IMG/VR virus record: IMGVR_UViG_3300012204_000007
Span: 1-64,000 of that record
Reading direction: 5' to 3' (one strand)
DNA from: a virus
DNA: 64,000 nt
Both the position numbers and the translations under genes were made by a program. The notes below the pieces were generated by a model. That model did no database searches, was not told the origin of the DNA, and worked only from the letters and a program-made list of their open reading frames with translations. This document shows positions 6,623-13,967 of this stretch, one piece after another (within the stretch, counting starts at the first letter, position 1; each line of letters opens with the position of its first letter).

Positions 6623-6940
6623 ATGGGTCTGTACCACGGCTGGTCGGATGAGCCCGACAAGCACGCAGATGCTGTTCGCGGCGGGGTAGAGATAAGCGAT
6701 TTCGATGACGAGGTCAAGCGCGCACCATCTAAGAAAACCAAGCCGAAGCCTAAGCGCGGATGCCCTGGAAACGACTTCAAGGCGCATGTCTACGTTTGGC
6801 AGACCGAAACCCGATACCACAGCAAGTGGTCTCCCCAGGGATTTATGGTTCAAGACAAGACTCGACCATACACTGTAGACTTGAACATCTGCTGCGGTTG
6901 TGGTAAGGTTGCAAAGAGACGCTACCACTGGTGGCAATAA
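6623..6940 (+). CDS. Hypothetical protein with C-terminal zinc knuckle
   Basis: 105 aa after AAGGAG. Acidic N-terminus, a Lys/Pro-rich linker (KKTKPKPKRG), then CCGCGK near the end. Not recognised. Confidence 0.65.
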   Translation: MGLYHGWSDEPDKHADAVRGGVEISDFDDEVKRAPSKKTKPKPKRGCPGNDFKAHVYVWQTETRYHSKWSPQGFMVQDKTRPYTVDLNICCGCGKVAKRRYHWWQ

Positions 6941-6970
6941 GACGGAACTGGCCGGTTAACCCAGACTAAA

Positions 6971-7114
6971 TTGAAAAATTATTGTAGCAAGTGTAAAGCA
7001 CGCATTACAACCCATCTATGGATTGTTGGAGAGAATGTCTATTGTGGGGCATCGTGTCAACGCGGCGGTAAGTCACAGTTTGAAAAGACGTTCCGCGCTC
7101 TGGCCAAGATGTAA
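6971..7114 (+). CDS. Small zinc-binding protein (TTG start)
   Basis: 47 aa from TTG: CSKC near residue 5 and CGASC near residue 25. No ATG/GTG and no clear ribosome site in the open frame, so start and expression are uncertain. Confidence 0.4.
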   Translation: MKNYCSKCKARITTHLWIVGENVYCGASCQRGGKSQFEKTFRALAKM

Positions 7115-7200
7115 TAACTAAATACTACCGGGCGCCAGTTAGAACTGCTGGCTGGTGATTAATTGTGGATGACCACGTTGAGTCAGCCCGCTCGGTATAT

Positions 7201-7272
7201 GCCTCTATCGTATAACGGACATTACTCTGGTCCTCTAAACCAAGAATGCGGGTTCGACTCCTGCTGGGGGTA
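7201..7272 (+). tRNA. tRNA-Arg (TCT) with C33
   Basis: Acceptor GCCTCTA/TGGGGGT; TGGT-CCTCTAA-ACCA gives TCT, but position 33 is C instead of the near-universal T. T arm GCGGG-TTCGACT-CCTGC. Confidence 0.75.
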
Positions 7273-7278
7273 CAAGGC

Positions 7279-7307
7279 TTGACATCGTCTGGCCGGTATG
7301 GTACGAT
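7279..7307 (+). promoter_or_regulatory. Sigma-A-type promoter
   Basis: TTGACA 7279-7284, 17 nt, TACGAT 7302-7307, followed by the palindrome TTGACTAGTCAA. No gene lies in the 65 bp before the next promoter. Confidence 0.6.
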
Positions 7308-7371
7308 TGACTAGTCAAGCACCAAGGGTTGGGGTGGATTGAACTAGGATGAAAGACTTAGTCCAAGTTGC

Positions 7372-7400
7372 TTGACAGGTAGGATAGCAAGTGCTAGACT
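7372..7400 (+). promoter_or_regulatory. Promoter for tRNA-His unit
   Basis: TTGACA 7372-7377, 17 nt, TAGACT 7395-7400, seven bases before tRNA-His. Confidence 0.75.
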
Positions 7401-7406
7401 ACTCAT

Positions 7407-7479
7407 GGCGTACGAGGTCAAACGGATAGACGCTGGCTTGTGGTGCCAGTCATAGCGGGTTCGACTCCCGTCGTTCGCC
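7407..7479 (+). tRNA. tRNA-His (GTG)
   Basis: Acceptor GCGTACG/CGTTCGC plus the extra G-1:C73 pair specific to tRNA-His; CTGGC-TTGTGGT-GCCAG gives GTG; T arm GCGGG-TTCGACT-CCCGT. Confidence 0.9.
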
Positions 7480-7595
7480 CTAGGTCGCACGACCTGTGGC
7501 AAAACGTGCTAGGCCAGGTAGGAGCACTGGTTGAAGTTAATTGGTTGACAGATTAAATAGACCACGGAGTGAGTCCGCTTCAAAATCTGTCGTAT
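7480..7595 (+). other. Intergenic stretch with hairpin
   Basis: GGTCGCACGACC and a wider GACAGATT...AATCTGTC inverted repeat (about 7544-7592). No gene seen; possible terminator or decayed tRNA. Confidence 0.3.
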
Positions 7596-7676
7596 GCACC
7601 CGTTGGACAATAGGATAGTCCAGTAGTCTCTTAAACTACCGCCTCGGCTGTGTGGGTTCGAGCCCCACCGGGTGTA
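7596..7676 (+). tRNA. tRNA with Lys anticodon (CTT) and extended variable region
   Basis: Acceptor GCACCCG/CGGGTGT; GTAGT-CTCTTAA-ACTAC gives CTT; T arm GTGGG-TTCGAGC-CCCAC. Variable region is 12 nt where 4-5 are expected for Lys. Confidence 0.78.
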
Positions 7677-7755
7677 CTGCCTCACATGGGATGCGTTAGG
7701 TGATTACTCGCTGGCTGTTGTGGACCTAATCAATTCACATCAAGTCCCATATTAT

Positions 7756-7828
7756 GCACCTTTAACTCAGTTGGTAGAGTGGCTGACTCTTAATCAGTAT
7801 GTCCTCGGTTCGAGCCCGAGAAGGTGTA
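7756..7828 (+). tRNA. tRNA-Lys (CTT)
   Basis: Acceptor GCACCTT/AAGGTGT; GCTGA-CTCTTAA-TCAGT; T arm CTCGG-TTCGAGC-CCGAG; normal short variable loop. Confidence 0.92.
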
Positions 7829-7939
7829 CAAACATCAATAATCTTTACTACCGGGCATGCGTGAGGGTTACAACTCCCACTACCCACAACAATTGAAACG
7901 GTAGTTGATGTAGCATGGAGATAGGCTAAATTAGATTAT
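7829..7939 (+). other. Intergenic stretch with T-arm-like debris
   Basis: GAGGG-TTACAAC-TCCC near 7862 resembles a mutated T arm. No gene or complete cloverleaf found. Confidence 0.3.
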
Positions 7940-8012
7940 GATTCCTTACCTCAGTTGGTAGAGGGCTGGTCTTTTAAACCAAGTGTCCTGGGTTCGAGTC
8001 CCAGAGGAATCA
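7940..8012 (+). tRNA. tRNA-Lys (TTT)
   Basis: Acceptor GATTCCT/AGGAATC; TGGT-CTTTTAA-ACCA gives TTT; T arm CTGGG-TTCGAGT-CCCAG. Confidence 0.92.
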
Positions 8013-8040
8013 CACCCCCTCATATGGGGACAGGAGATGT

Positions 8041-8670
8041 ATGAAGAAGTTACTAGTATATGTAATAAGTCTACTGGGCGCGTTATCACTGATAACAGTG
8101 GTGGGGCCGACCGCTCCCGCCTCAGCAAATGATGGCTGTTGGACAACGTCACGACTTATGTCTAGTGTTTGGGTTCAATACAGTTATCCTACTGAGAATG
8201 ATTTGTTATTTGGTAATCCTCAGTCATGGAAATACACCGCTAGAGAACATTATCGTGATTGTCCAGACAACCCCAACGGTGACAACCATAAAATCATGGC
8301 ATTGGACACATTGTACTGTGCAGAGAAGTTAGACAACCTGAGTTATCTCTACATGGTAGGATTCAAGTTCAACATCCTCATCTCAAACAATAACAATGTC
8401 GATACAGACCCTAATGATTTTGACTGGGATTGGTACCAAGGTTTTGGTAGTAAAGGTACCGTGAAATGTGCCACTCATAATCACATCAATTCTCCATGGA
8501 TGTATATGTCTAGCCATCCTTGGTGGTCATGTACAGGATGGATTAGGAATAAGAAGTTTTCCATAGGTGAATATCTCAATCGTGAAGAGATTTTCTGGTC
8601 ACAGCCAGATGGCAATAGAAAATTTTTCCACCCTAGCACTGATTACTTTACGGGTGATACTTTCCCATAA
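8041..8670 (+). CDS. Secreted protein
   Basis: 209 aa after GGAGATGT. A signal peptide is clear: MKK, hydrophobic core LLVYVISLLGALSLITVV, then APASAN as a signal-peptidase I site near residue 29. The mature part is rich in Trp, Asn and Cys (about eight Cys), suggesting a disulphide-linked extracytoplasmic domain. No family recognised. It stands alone inside the tRNA cluster, as do the proteins at 9137, 9583 and 10460. Confidence 0.75.
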   Translation: MKKLLVYVISLLGALSLITVVGPTAPASANDGCWTTSRLMSSVWVQYSYPTENDLLFGNPQSWKYTAREHYRDCPDNPNGDNHKIMALDTLYCAEKLDNLSYLYMVGFKFNILISNNNNVDTDPNDFDWDWYQGFGSKGTVKCATHNHINSPWMYMSSHPWWSCTGWIRNKKFSIGEYLNREEIFWSQPDGNRKFFHPSTDYFTGDTFP

Positions 8671-8678
8671 TAATACTC

Positions 8679-8760
8679 GCTTCCGACGCAAAATAGGTAT
8701 TGCAGCAGACTTTTAATCTGCCACCGAAAGGTTATGTGGGTTCGACTCCCACCGGAAGTA
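8679..8760 (+). tRNA. tRNA with Lys anticodon (TTT) and class II variable arm
   Basis: Acceptor GCTTCCG/CGGAAGT; GCAGA-CTTTTAA-TCTGC gives TTT; variable arm ACC-GAAA-GGT is a proper extra stem; T arm GTGGG-TTCGACT-CCCAC. A normal tRNA-Lys(TTT) lies at 7940. Confidence 0.8.
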
Positions 8761-8893
8761 CGTAGAGATTAATACGCTTGGCCCTTTCCCTTAAGCAAGG
8801 AACTAAGCCAAGTGAGGCGGATTGCTTACCCGCCGTGCAGACTGTTAGAGTTCATTGAACCGACATGCACACAAAATCTTTACATCTAGTTCC

Positions 8894-8938
8894 CTGGCGT
8901 CCTAGGGACGCGAGTCGAATAGGACTGCCAGGGTTTTT
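8894..8938 (+). terminator. Intrinsic terminator
   Basis: CCCTGGC ... GCCAGGG followed by TTTTT, ending just before tRNA-Glu. The stem encloses a further GTCC/GGAC pairing. Confidence 0.7.
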
Positions 8939-9012
8939 GCTCCATGGGTCTTGTGGCAAGGATACCACCCTCTCAAGGTGCGTGAAGGTCGGTTCGAATC
9001 CGACATGGAGTA
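8939..9012 (+). tRNA. tRNA-Glu (CTC)
   Basis: Acceptor GCTCCAT/ATGGAGT; CACC-CTCTCAA-GGTG gives CTC; T arm GTCGG-TTCGAAT-CCGAC. It begins directly after a terminator T-run. Confidence 0.88.
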
Positions 9013-9136
9013 CGCGGCTGATGTGTACTAGGCGATGCGACCCTTTACTGGGCAATTAAATGGATGACCCCTATGAGTGCGCGCTAATGGGCGATTCGTA
9101 CACACCTTAATCAACTCAACTATAGATAGGACAACA

Positions 9137-9586
9137 ATGTTCTTTGTAGATAAGTATGGCGACCCTCGTTTGGGTCGCATCGCCGCTGTAGTAAGTGTAG
9201 TAGTCATCGTTCTCCCGCTCACTCTTTGGGGTGCTAAGGTTGCGCTATCTGACCTATTCGGTCAGGGTAATGCAATCATTAAGAAGAATGATGCTACCAA
9301 CCGTATCAGCGCACAGGAGCGCTTTGAATCGCTTTATGCTGAGATTGTAAACGCCGATAGGCGTCTCGACGTTCTAAAAGACGCGTTAGACAATGACCCG
9401 TCATATACCAACAAGGTAAACTTCACTGGTGGGCAGACATACTGTCTCTCAGTGGTGGCAGATTATAACGCCGAAGCGCGTAAGTATTCTGCGCGTGACT
9501 TTAGGTCGTTCGACCTACCGGCCCAGATTGATAACTGGGACGAGACAACCGATTGCAAGCCCACTCCCGAAAGGAACAAGCAGTGA
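9137..9586 (+). CDS. Membrane-anchored protein
   Basis: 149 aa from ATG 9137 (AGGAC upstream). One N-terminal transmembrane helix (about residues 14-32, IAAVVSVVVIVLPLTLWG) followed by a soluble, helical, probably extracytoplasmic domain. Its stop overlaps the lipoprotein gene start (GTGA), so the pair probably works together at the membrane. Family not recognised. Confidence 0.7.
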   Translation: MFFVDKYGDPRLGRIAAVVSVVVIVLPLTLWGAKVALSDLFGQGNAIIKKNDATNRISAQERFESLYAEIVNADRRLDVLKDALDNDPSYTNKVNFTGGQTYCLSVVADYNAEARKYSARDFRSFDLPAQIDNWDETTDCKPTPERNKQ

Positions 9587-10107
9587 AGAGATTAGTAGGA
9601 GCGATAGTCGCAGTAGTATTGGCTGTTTCAGTCGCCGCGTGTAGTGAAACACACAAGTCAACCGCGCAATCCGAGGGTCAGAAGTTGACCGAACAAGCCT
9701 TTGAGCAGCAGTCAAAGGCAGTGCCCTATCCGGCTGACCAGATGAAGGACTCTCAGGAACGACGCAACCTTCGCGAGCGCCTGCTGCGTACCAATGACCC
9801 TGATGCCATTGGATATGTTTATCTCCTGAACTTTGGCAAGATTTTTGGATATTACACCATCAAGGGCAAGGTATCCAGCACGCAGTCACAGATGACTACC
9901 GACCAACTTCTTGTAAAGGCAGACTACGGCGAGGGCTGGGAGTCGCAGGTAGTTAATGCTCCTGGCGACGACGGTAGTTACGGTGCCAACGAAGATGGTG
10001 TCTTCTTCTTCACCACTGAGGGCGCGTTTGTAACGACCAATCTGGAATACGTCTGGTCCGACCAGACTCTCCCGTTTGATGTACCGGAGTTGAACTCCAC
10101 GAAGTAG
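9583..10107 (+). CDS. Lipoprotein
   Basis: 174 aa from GTG 9583. MKRLVGAIVAVVLAVSVAAC is a lipoprotein signal with lipobox SVAAC. The mature part is polar with a Gln/Ser-rich start and an aromatic core. Coupled to the membrane protein at 9137. Phage lipoproteins are often involved in superinfection exclusion; that role is only a guess here. Confidence 0.75.
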   Translation: MKRLVGAIVAVVLAVSVAACSETHKSTAQSEGQKLTEQAFEQQSKAVPYPADQMKDSQERRNLRERLLRTNDPDAIGYVYLLNFGKIFGYYTIKGKVSSTQSQMTTDQLLVKADYGEGWESQVVNAPGDDGSYGANEDGVFFFTTEGAFVTTNLEYVWSDQTLPFDVPELNSTK

Positions 10108-10166
10108 TGTGCTATACTAAGTCGTGAGGTAGTAACGGACAGTTCCGTCAAACGCCTCATGCTCTT

Positions 10167-10237
10167 GGCCCGTTCGTTTATTGGTAGGACCGCTGTTTTT
10201 CAGGCAGCAGAAGAGAGTTCGATTCTCTCACGGGCTA
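10167..10237 (+). tRNA. tRNA-Glu (TTC)
   Basis: Acceptor GGCCCGT/ACGGGCT; GCTGT-TTTTCAG-GCAGC gives TTC; T arm GAGAG-TTCGATT-CTCTC. Confidence 0.9.
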
Positions 10238-10360
10238 CAATTCAAGACTAGGTACCGCCCGGTAAGCGGTTAGATAACTGGAAAAGTAGGATACCAGCCG
10301 ATTTTGATTTGGTTAGCAAATCATATCTGTCCCCGAACACCAATTAAAGCCTAGTCGCCT
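10238..10360 (+). other. Structured intergenic stretch
   Basis: GACTAGG (about 10245) and CCTAGTC (about 10350) enclose ACCGC-CCGGTAA-GCGGT and GATTTG-GTTAG-CAAATC hairpins. No open frame. It may be a small RNA or a decayed tRNA. Confidence 0.35.
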
Positions 10361-10431
10361 TCGGTATAGATGTAATGGTTGCATGCAAACTTGCCAAGTT
10401 TGTCGAACGGGTCCGATTCCCGTATACCGGA
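10361..10431 (+). tRNA. tRNA-Gly (GCC)
   Basis: Acceptor TCGGTAT/ATACCGG; CAAAC-TTGCCAA-GTTTG gives GCC; T arm ACGGG-TCCGATT-CCCGT, with C at position 55, normally T. Confidence 0.82.
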
Positions 10432-10459
10432 CGTAAATAACTAAAGAATAGGATTATTA

Positions 10460-11026
10460 ATGATTCAAAGAATTCGTAGGGCAATTGTTGTATCATTAGC
10501 GATATTTGCTTTTACAATGCTAGAGATTGTTTTCTTTGTATTGCCAAACACAGGCAACAACAGCGCGGCAATCGACCGAGTTATAGAAGCGCCGGTAGCA
10601 AAGGTAGCATACACATGTACCTGGGATACCATGACAGCCAAAGACTTTGATTATAATGAAGTCTTTTTAACTGAATTTTACACCAGATTCAAGACAGTAA
10701 CTCATTATAAGCACTGTGTGAGTCCCATCAATCACTACGATATTGTCACTAGAACTGTAGCATCAGTTACAGAACTAAAGTCAAAGAGTTGTGATGGCCG
10801 TACTGGTTATGACATTAATCCTGGCACGCTGAGTGGGCAGAACTTGGTCACCCACCACTGGGGATGTAACCCGGGCCAACAAACTTATTGGCATACATAT
10901 TATTGGAATGATATGTATGTGCATACCAGTAATCCCGATAGATGCATGGGATTCGATTGGAGAATCTATAACAATGGTATTATTAAGGATACTACCGGAA
11001 CCGCTCCGGTGGCGTGTTTGGGCTAG
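10460..11026 (+). CDS. Secreted or membrane-anchored Cys-rich protein
   Basis: 188 aa after AGGATT. Signal/anchor helix at residues 9-30 (VVSLAIFAFTMLEIVFFVL); the rest is extracytoplasmic, with six or more Cys and many Tyr/His/Trp. Composition resembles the secreted proteins at 8041 and 40791 without obvious alignment. Its 3' end abuts the promoter of the large ncRNA. Confidence 0.7.
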   Translation: MIQRIRRAIVVSLAIFAFTMLEIVFFVLPNTGNNSAAIDRVIEAPVAKVAYTCTWDTMTAKDFDYNEVFLTEFYTRFKTVTHYKHCVSPINHYDIVTRTVASVTELKSKSCDGRTGYDINPGTLSGQNLVTHHWGCNPGQQTYWHTYYWNDMYVHTSNPDRCMGFDWRIYNNGIIKDTTGTAPVACLG

Positions 11027-11029
11027 GGC

Positions 11030-11058
11030 TTGACATACCGGCCCCGGTAGTGTAGAGT
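11030..11058 (+). promoter_or_regulatory. Promoter of large ncRNA (shared leader type)
   Basis: TTGACA 11030-11035, 17 nt, TAGAGT 11053-11058, then AGTACTTGTTGG. The same promoter plus ACTTGTTGG leader recurs at 17223, 24150 and 30477. Confidence 0.8.
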
Positions 11059-11064
11059 AGTACT

Positions 11065-11545
11065 TGTTGGTGGGCGAAGCCGCACCAACCAAATTATTCT
11101 AAAAATAAATAATGAAACAACGTCGTCTGGGACGATATGGTTGGGTGACCAACTGAAAGGAGGGCTGGCAGCCTTCCACCTAGCAATAGGCAAATCCAGA
11201 CAAGGCTAGTCTTTAGGCAATCGTTACGGCGGTTGTAGGAGAACAAAGCAGCCCCGTCCGAGAGCATCTGCGGAGGACACCCGGTAGGGTAAAAGGGAAT
11301 ACATGCGAAACTCCAATAGACTAAGTGAGATACTAAGTGCGAGGCTGCAACCAAGTGCGGGTATCATGAAACCATAGTGGGGATAGACATATCCTGACAA
11401 CGGTCACAGATTGTGAGTAGTCGCAAGCGAAAGCATATGATGGAGTGAAGCATTTTGTAATCCAAAAGGTTACGGAACTTCATGGAGAAGCACTTCGTCT
11501 GCCAAACCCCTAGCGGGACGGGTTGCCCCGCTCTTTTAATATGGA
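11065..11545 (+). ncRNA. Large structured non-coding RNA (GOLLD/ROOL-like candidate)
   Basis: About 480 nt between a strong promoter and a strong intrinsic terminator, without a convincing coding frame. It starts with a GTTGGTG...CACCAAC hairpin; other elements include GGAGGGCT-GGC-AGCCTTCC, CCTA-GCAA-TAGG (GNRA loop) and a long-range GCAGCC/GGCTGC pairing. Known giant ornate RNAs of phages (GOLLD, ROOL) also sit in tRNA clusters. Class membership is inference; only the promoter, terminator and stems are seen. Confidence 0.6.
11512..11538 (+). terminator. Intrinsic terminator of ncRNA
   Basis: AGCGGG ACGGGTTGC CCCGCT followed by CTTTT. Confidence 0.7.
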
Positions 11546-11561
11546 TATACTAAAGCAAAAG

Positions 11562-11860
11562 ACTTCTCCCGTCACAAGTCGATAGCGTCTTAATGGCTGA
11601 CCGTAAGGAATCAGCCCACGAGGAAGGCCGCAAGCCCAATCGTGTTGGTGTGCAAGTAGTGCAGTTTAGAGATTTAGCGGTCTCTCTACGAAACAAAAGC
11701 AGCCGAGTAGACTGTGATGTAAAGGGTGCTGGCCTTAAGCCAGTAGACGCGGTTCGTACGGTAGGAATACCGTGGATACGTTGGGAATCAATAATCCAAC
11801 CAAAGCGAATCATGTATGGGTTGAGTCCAGGCCCACACAACGCTCCCTCGGGAGCGCAAG
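11562..11860 (+). ncRNA. Second structured RNA segment leading into a tRNA-like end
   Basis: After TTGCCC-17 nt-TATACT (about 11533-11561) comes roughly 300 nt without a convincing gene but full of perfect hairpins: CC-GTAA-GG inside GGCTG/CAGCC, CTGGC-CTTAA-GCCAG, ACGGTA-GGAA-TACCGT, CGCTCC-CTCG-GGAGCG. GNRA-type loops recur. It runs into a tRNA-Met-like element at 11861. Either a separate RNA or the 3' domain of the RNA that starts at 11065. Confidence 0.5.
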
Positions 11861-11925
11861 CCGGTGGCAGGTTGCAAAGATTCTCTCATAAGGAATCTGA
11901 CTAGGGTTCGTTTCCCTTCGCCGGT
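11861..11925 (+). tRNA. tRNA-Met (CAT)-like, truncated D arm
   Basis: Acceptor CCGGTGG/TCGCCGG; ATTCT-CTCATAA-GGAAT gives CAT; T-arm-like AGGG-TTCGTTT-CCCT. Only about 12 nt separate acceptor and anticodon arm, so the D arm is vestigial. It forms the 3' end of the structured RNA segment. Confidence 0.45.
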
Positions 11926-11927
11926 AC

Positions 11928-12003
11928 AGCGCGGTGGTCTAGTTCGGTCTAGGACATGAGGCTCATAATCTCAAGGACGCCGGTTCGAATCCGGCCTGCG
12001 CAA
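11928..12003 (+). tRNA. tRNA-Met (CAT), possibly initiator
   Basis: Acceptor pairs 2-7 GCGCGG/CTGCGC with an unpaired A1-A72, as initiator tRNAs lack a 1-72 pair; TGAGG-CTCATAA-TCTCA gives CAT; T arm GCCGG-TTCGAAT-CCGGC. It could instead be elongator Met or Ile(k2C). Confidence 0.85.
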
Positions 12004-12027
12004 CTACTAACAACAGTTAGGAAAAAT

Positions 12028-12567
12028 ATGCAGACCCAATGGAGCAAGACACGACATGGTGGTCTGCGCCGCACGCGGGTACCTCAGAAGTATGATGAAG
12101 CGAAAGCGGAGTCAGGGCCAGAGGACCTCCGTCACACGGAGGCAGTCGTTGGTTCGAATCCATCCCCGCGTACTTTTATTATAAAGTTTAAAGAAAGATT
12201 GGGACTTCCCACCTGTCCATATCTTGTAAGATGGAGATTGGAAACAAAGTGGGGTTCAGTCAGATTGCATCATTGGCTTGGTCCAGACGACAGTAGAAAC
12301 TTTCACGACCATCCCTGGGACTTTGTCACCTTTGTTCTAAAGGGAGGATATACAGATAGCAACCCGAACGGCAAGCAGCATCTAAAGGCACCAGCAGTTC
12401 AATATCGCTCAGCCATTCATCAACACACAGTTTTTCCTGATAGCAAAGGCGCATGGACCTTGGTCTTTACTGGACCGAAGATTAGGCCGTGGGGATTTTG
12501 GGTGACCGGTAAATTCAAGAAGGCTAATAAATACTTTCTTTCATACGGTCATCATCCGTGTGATTGA
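12028..12567 (+). CDS. Cupin-like phage protein (start uncertain)
   Basis: Up to 179 aa. The conserved part begins near KERLGLPTCPYLVRW and holds LHHWLGPDD, FHDHPWDF and VLKGGYTD, the His-rich core of small cupin-like proteins found in actinophages. The ATG 12028 has AGGAAAAA upstream, but this frame then reads through tRNA-Val (12073-12172). A non-ATG start after the tRNA would give about 130 aa. Function unknown. Confidence 0.6.
   Translation: MQTQWSKTRHGGLRRTRVPQKYDEAKAESGPEDLRHTEAVVGSNPSPRTFIIKFKERLGLPTCPYLVRWRLETKWGSVRLHHWLGPDDSRNFHDHPWDFVTFVLKGGYTDSNPNGKQHLKAPAVQYRSAIHQHTVFPDSKGAWTLVFTGPKIRPWGFWVTGKFKKANKYFLSYGHHPCD
12073..12172 (+). tRNA. tRNA-Val (CAC) with expanded D loop
   Basis: Acceptor ACGCGGG/CCCGCGT; CCTCC-GTCACAC-GGAGG gives CAC; T loop TTCGAAT. 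D stem CCTC/GAGG encloses about 38 nt, including a GC-GAAA-GC hairpin, roughly 27 nt longer than normal. It lies inside an open reading frame. Confidence 0.7.
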
Positions 12568-12592
12568 CAGAACTACATTGAAGTAGTATAAT
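12564..12592 (+). promoter_or_regulatory. Promoter for tRNA-Tyr unit
   Basis: TTGACA 12564-12569, 17 nt, TATAAT 12587-12592; overlaps the stop of the upstream gene. Confidence 0.8.
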
Positions 12593-12602
12593 TAAATATC
12601 AT

Positions 12603-12684
12603 GCGTTAGTTAGACAGGTGGTGTGTCTAGCAGGCTGTAACCCTGTAGCCATTGGCATTGGAGGTTCGATTCCTCTCTAGCGCA
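12603..12684 (+). tRNA. tRNA-Tyr (GTA)
   Basis: Acceptor GCGTTAG/CTAGCGC; GCAGG-CTGTAAC-CCTGT gives GTA; long variable arm as expected for bacterial Tyr; T arm GGAGG-TTCGATT-CCTCT. Confidence 0.9.
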
Positions 12685-12758
12685 CAGAAGGTGTAAATTC
12701 CCACGAGGTATCTGGAAGCAGTTACAATTCTGCGCATGGGGTGCATAAAAATTGTTGA

Positions 12759-12829
12759 TGACCAAAGCGTAGGCTGTGTCGGCGTGGCTGTAAACCACCT
12801 CCGTTCGGGTTCGAATCCCGGTTGGTCAA
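12759..12829 (+). tRNA. tRNA with Tyr anticodon (GTA) on a class I body
   Basis: Acceptor TGACCAA/TTGGTCA; GTGG-CTGTAAA-CCAC gives GTA; variable loop only six bases; T arm TCGGG-TTCGAAT-CCCGG. Bacterial tRNA-Tyr normally has a long variable arm, as the copy at 12603 does. Confidence 0.75.
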
Positions 12830-12979
12830 CATGAATAATATAAAATGTTTTGGCATACCGGCAACGCCTTTCAAATTGTCATCGAAATCGTACACACTTA
12901 CGCGCTAGAAACAATATAGATGCTAAATATGAGACTGGTGTAGAAATATCAGAATATTATAGGAAATGAGCAATGGTAA

Positions 12980-13948
12980 ATGCCAGAGGGAATTGATGTA
13001 AGTAAGTATCAAGGAACAATCAACTGGGCGTCTGTAAAGACGGCCGGTAAGCAATTTGCAGTAGCAAGATGTACCATTGGTATGTCAACCAAAGATGCTA
13101 CATTCGCAACTAACTATCAGCGTATTGTGAATAATGGTTTGATACCGGGCGCATATCATTTATTGACTGGTGACTCTACCGGTGCCCAGCAGGCTGCAAA
13201 TATCAAGGATTCATTGGACGCGGCAGGCTTTAATAAAGGACTGCTTGTCCTTGATGTTGAGGGATGGAGCGGAACCACCACGACCCCCAAAGAAACACTC
13301 TTGGCCAATATAGAATATCTATGTAACTGGATTAGAGATACATATAAGCGGACGCCAATTATCTATACCGGCGCCTTTTGGAGAGATTATCTAAAACAGC
13401 CAATAGATAACTTTGGTAGTAAGTTGTGGCTGGCGGCATATGTGAGCGACCCCGACCCATATGTTCCTGTTGCCTGGGCAACCTATAAGATTTGGCAGTA
13501 TTCATCAACGGGGGCGGTAAGTGGAATTACCGGAAATGTAGACCTAGATAAAAGCGTCGGCACTTTGAATTCACTCAAGATGTTGGCAGGATGGGAATGG
13601 GACGAATTGGCTACACAAGAAGAAGTCCGCGCGGTAGTGGCGGATGAGGTAAACAAGGCAATAACAGCATTACGGTCATCTGACCTGTCTGTACAGGCGG
13701 CACTCGTTGATAAACTCAATGAAGTAGTATCGGGTATAGAGGCTGTTGCAAATGCTGAGGTAAACACCAAGGCGTCTGTGGTAGATGCACGTACTACTAT
13801 TCTAGATAAGATTGATGCAACATCGGCAATTCTTACTGCTCTTAGCAGGTCGCTAGCAAACGAGGATGCATTAGATATTCTAGAACTTCAAACAAAGTTG
13901 GATACTCTGCATGCTCACGTATGTCAAAGAGTAGACCTGCATATTTAA
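12980..13948 (+). CDS. Endolysin, GH25 muramidase
   Basis: 322 aa. Residues 1-205 form a GH25 lysozyme: GIDVSKYQG, AGAYHLL-like strand at 56, LVLDVEG with the Asp/Glu pair at 92-94, YTGAFW, IWQYSSTGAVSGITGNVDLD. It cleaves the MurNAc-GlcNAc bond of peptidoglycan. Residues 210-322 are helical coiled-coil-like with no recognised wall-binding repeat. No signal peptide, so export needs a holin or another route. The ATG overlaps the stop of a four-codon frame (ATGAGCAATGGTAAATG), suggesting coupling; the ribosome site is weak. Confidence 0.88.
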   Translation: MPEGIDVSKYQGTINWASVKTAGKQFAVARCTIGMSTKDATFATNYQRIVNNGLIPGAYHLLTGDSTGAQQAANIKDSLDAAGFNKGLLVLDVEGWSGTTTTPKETLLANIEYLCNWIRDTYKRTPIIYTGAFWRDYLKQPIDNFGSKLWLAAYVSDPDPYVPVAWATYKIWQYSSTGAVSGITGNVDLDKSVGTLNSLKMLAGWEWDELATQEEVRAVVADEVNKAITALRSSDLSVQAALVDKLNEVVSGIEAVANAEVNTKASVVDARTTILDKIDATSAILTALSRSLANEDALDILELQTKLDTLHAHVCQRVDLHI

Positions 13949-13967
13949 GGTATGCTATACTGAAAAT

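Noticed and set aside
11593-11904. 103-codon open frame across the structured RNA
   Set aside because: No ribosome site, composition unlike neighbours, and the DNA is occupied by perfect hairpins and a tRNA-like end.
12831-12908. 25-codon frame after the GTA tRNA
   Set aside because: No ribosome site; sequence not supported by coupling or similarity; region may be remnants of an older gene.
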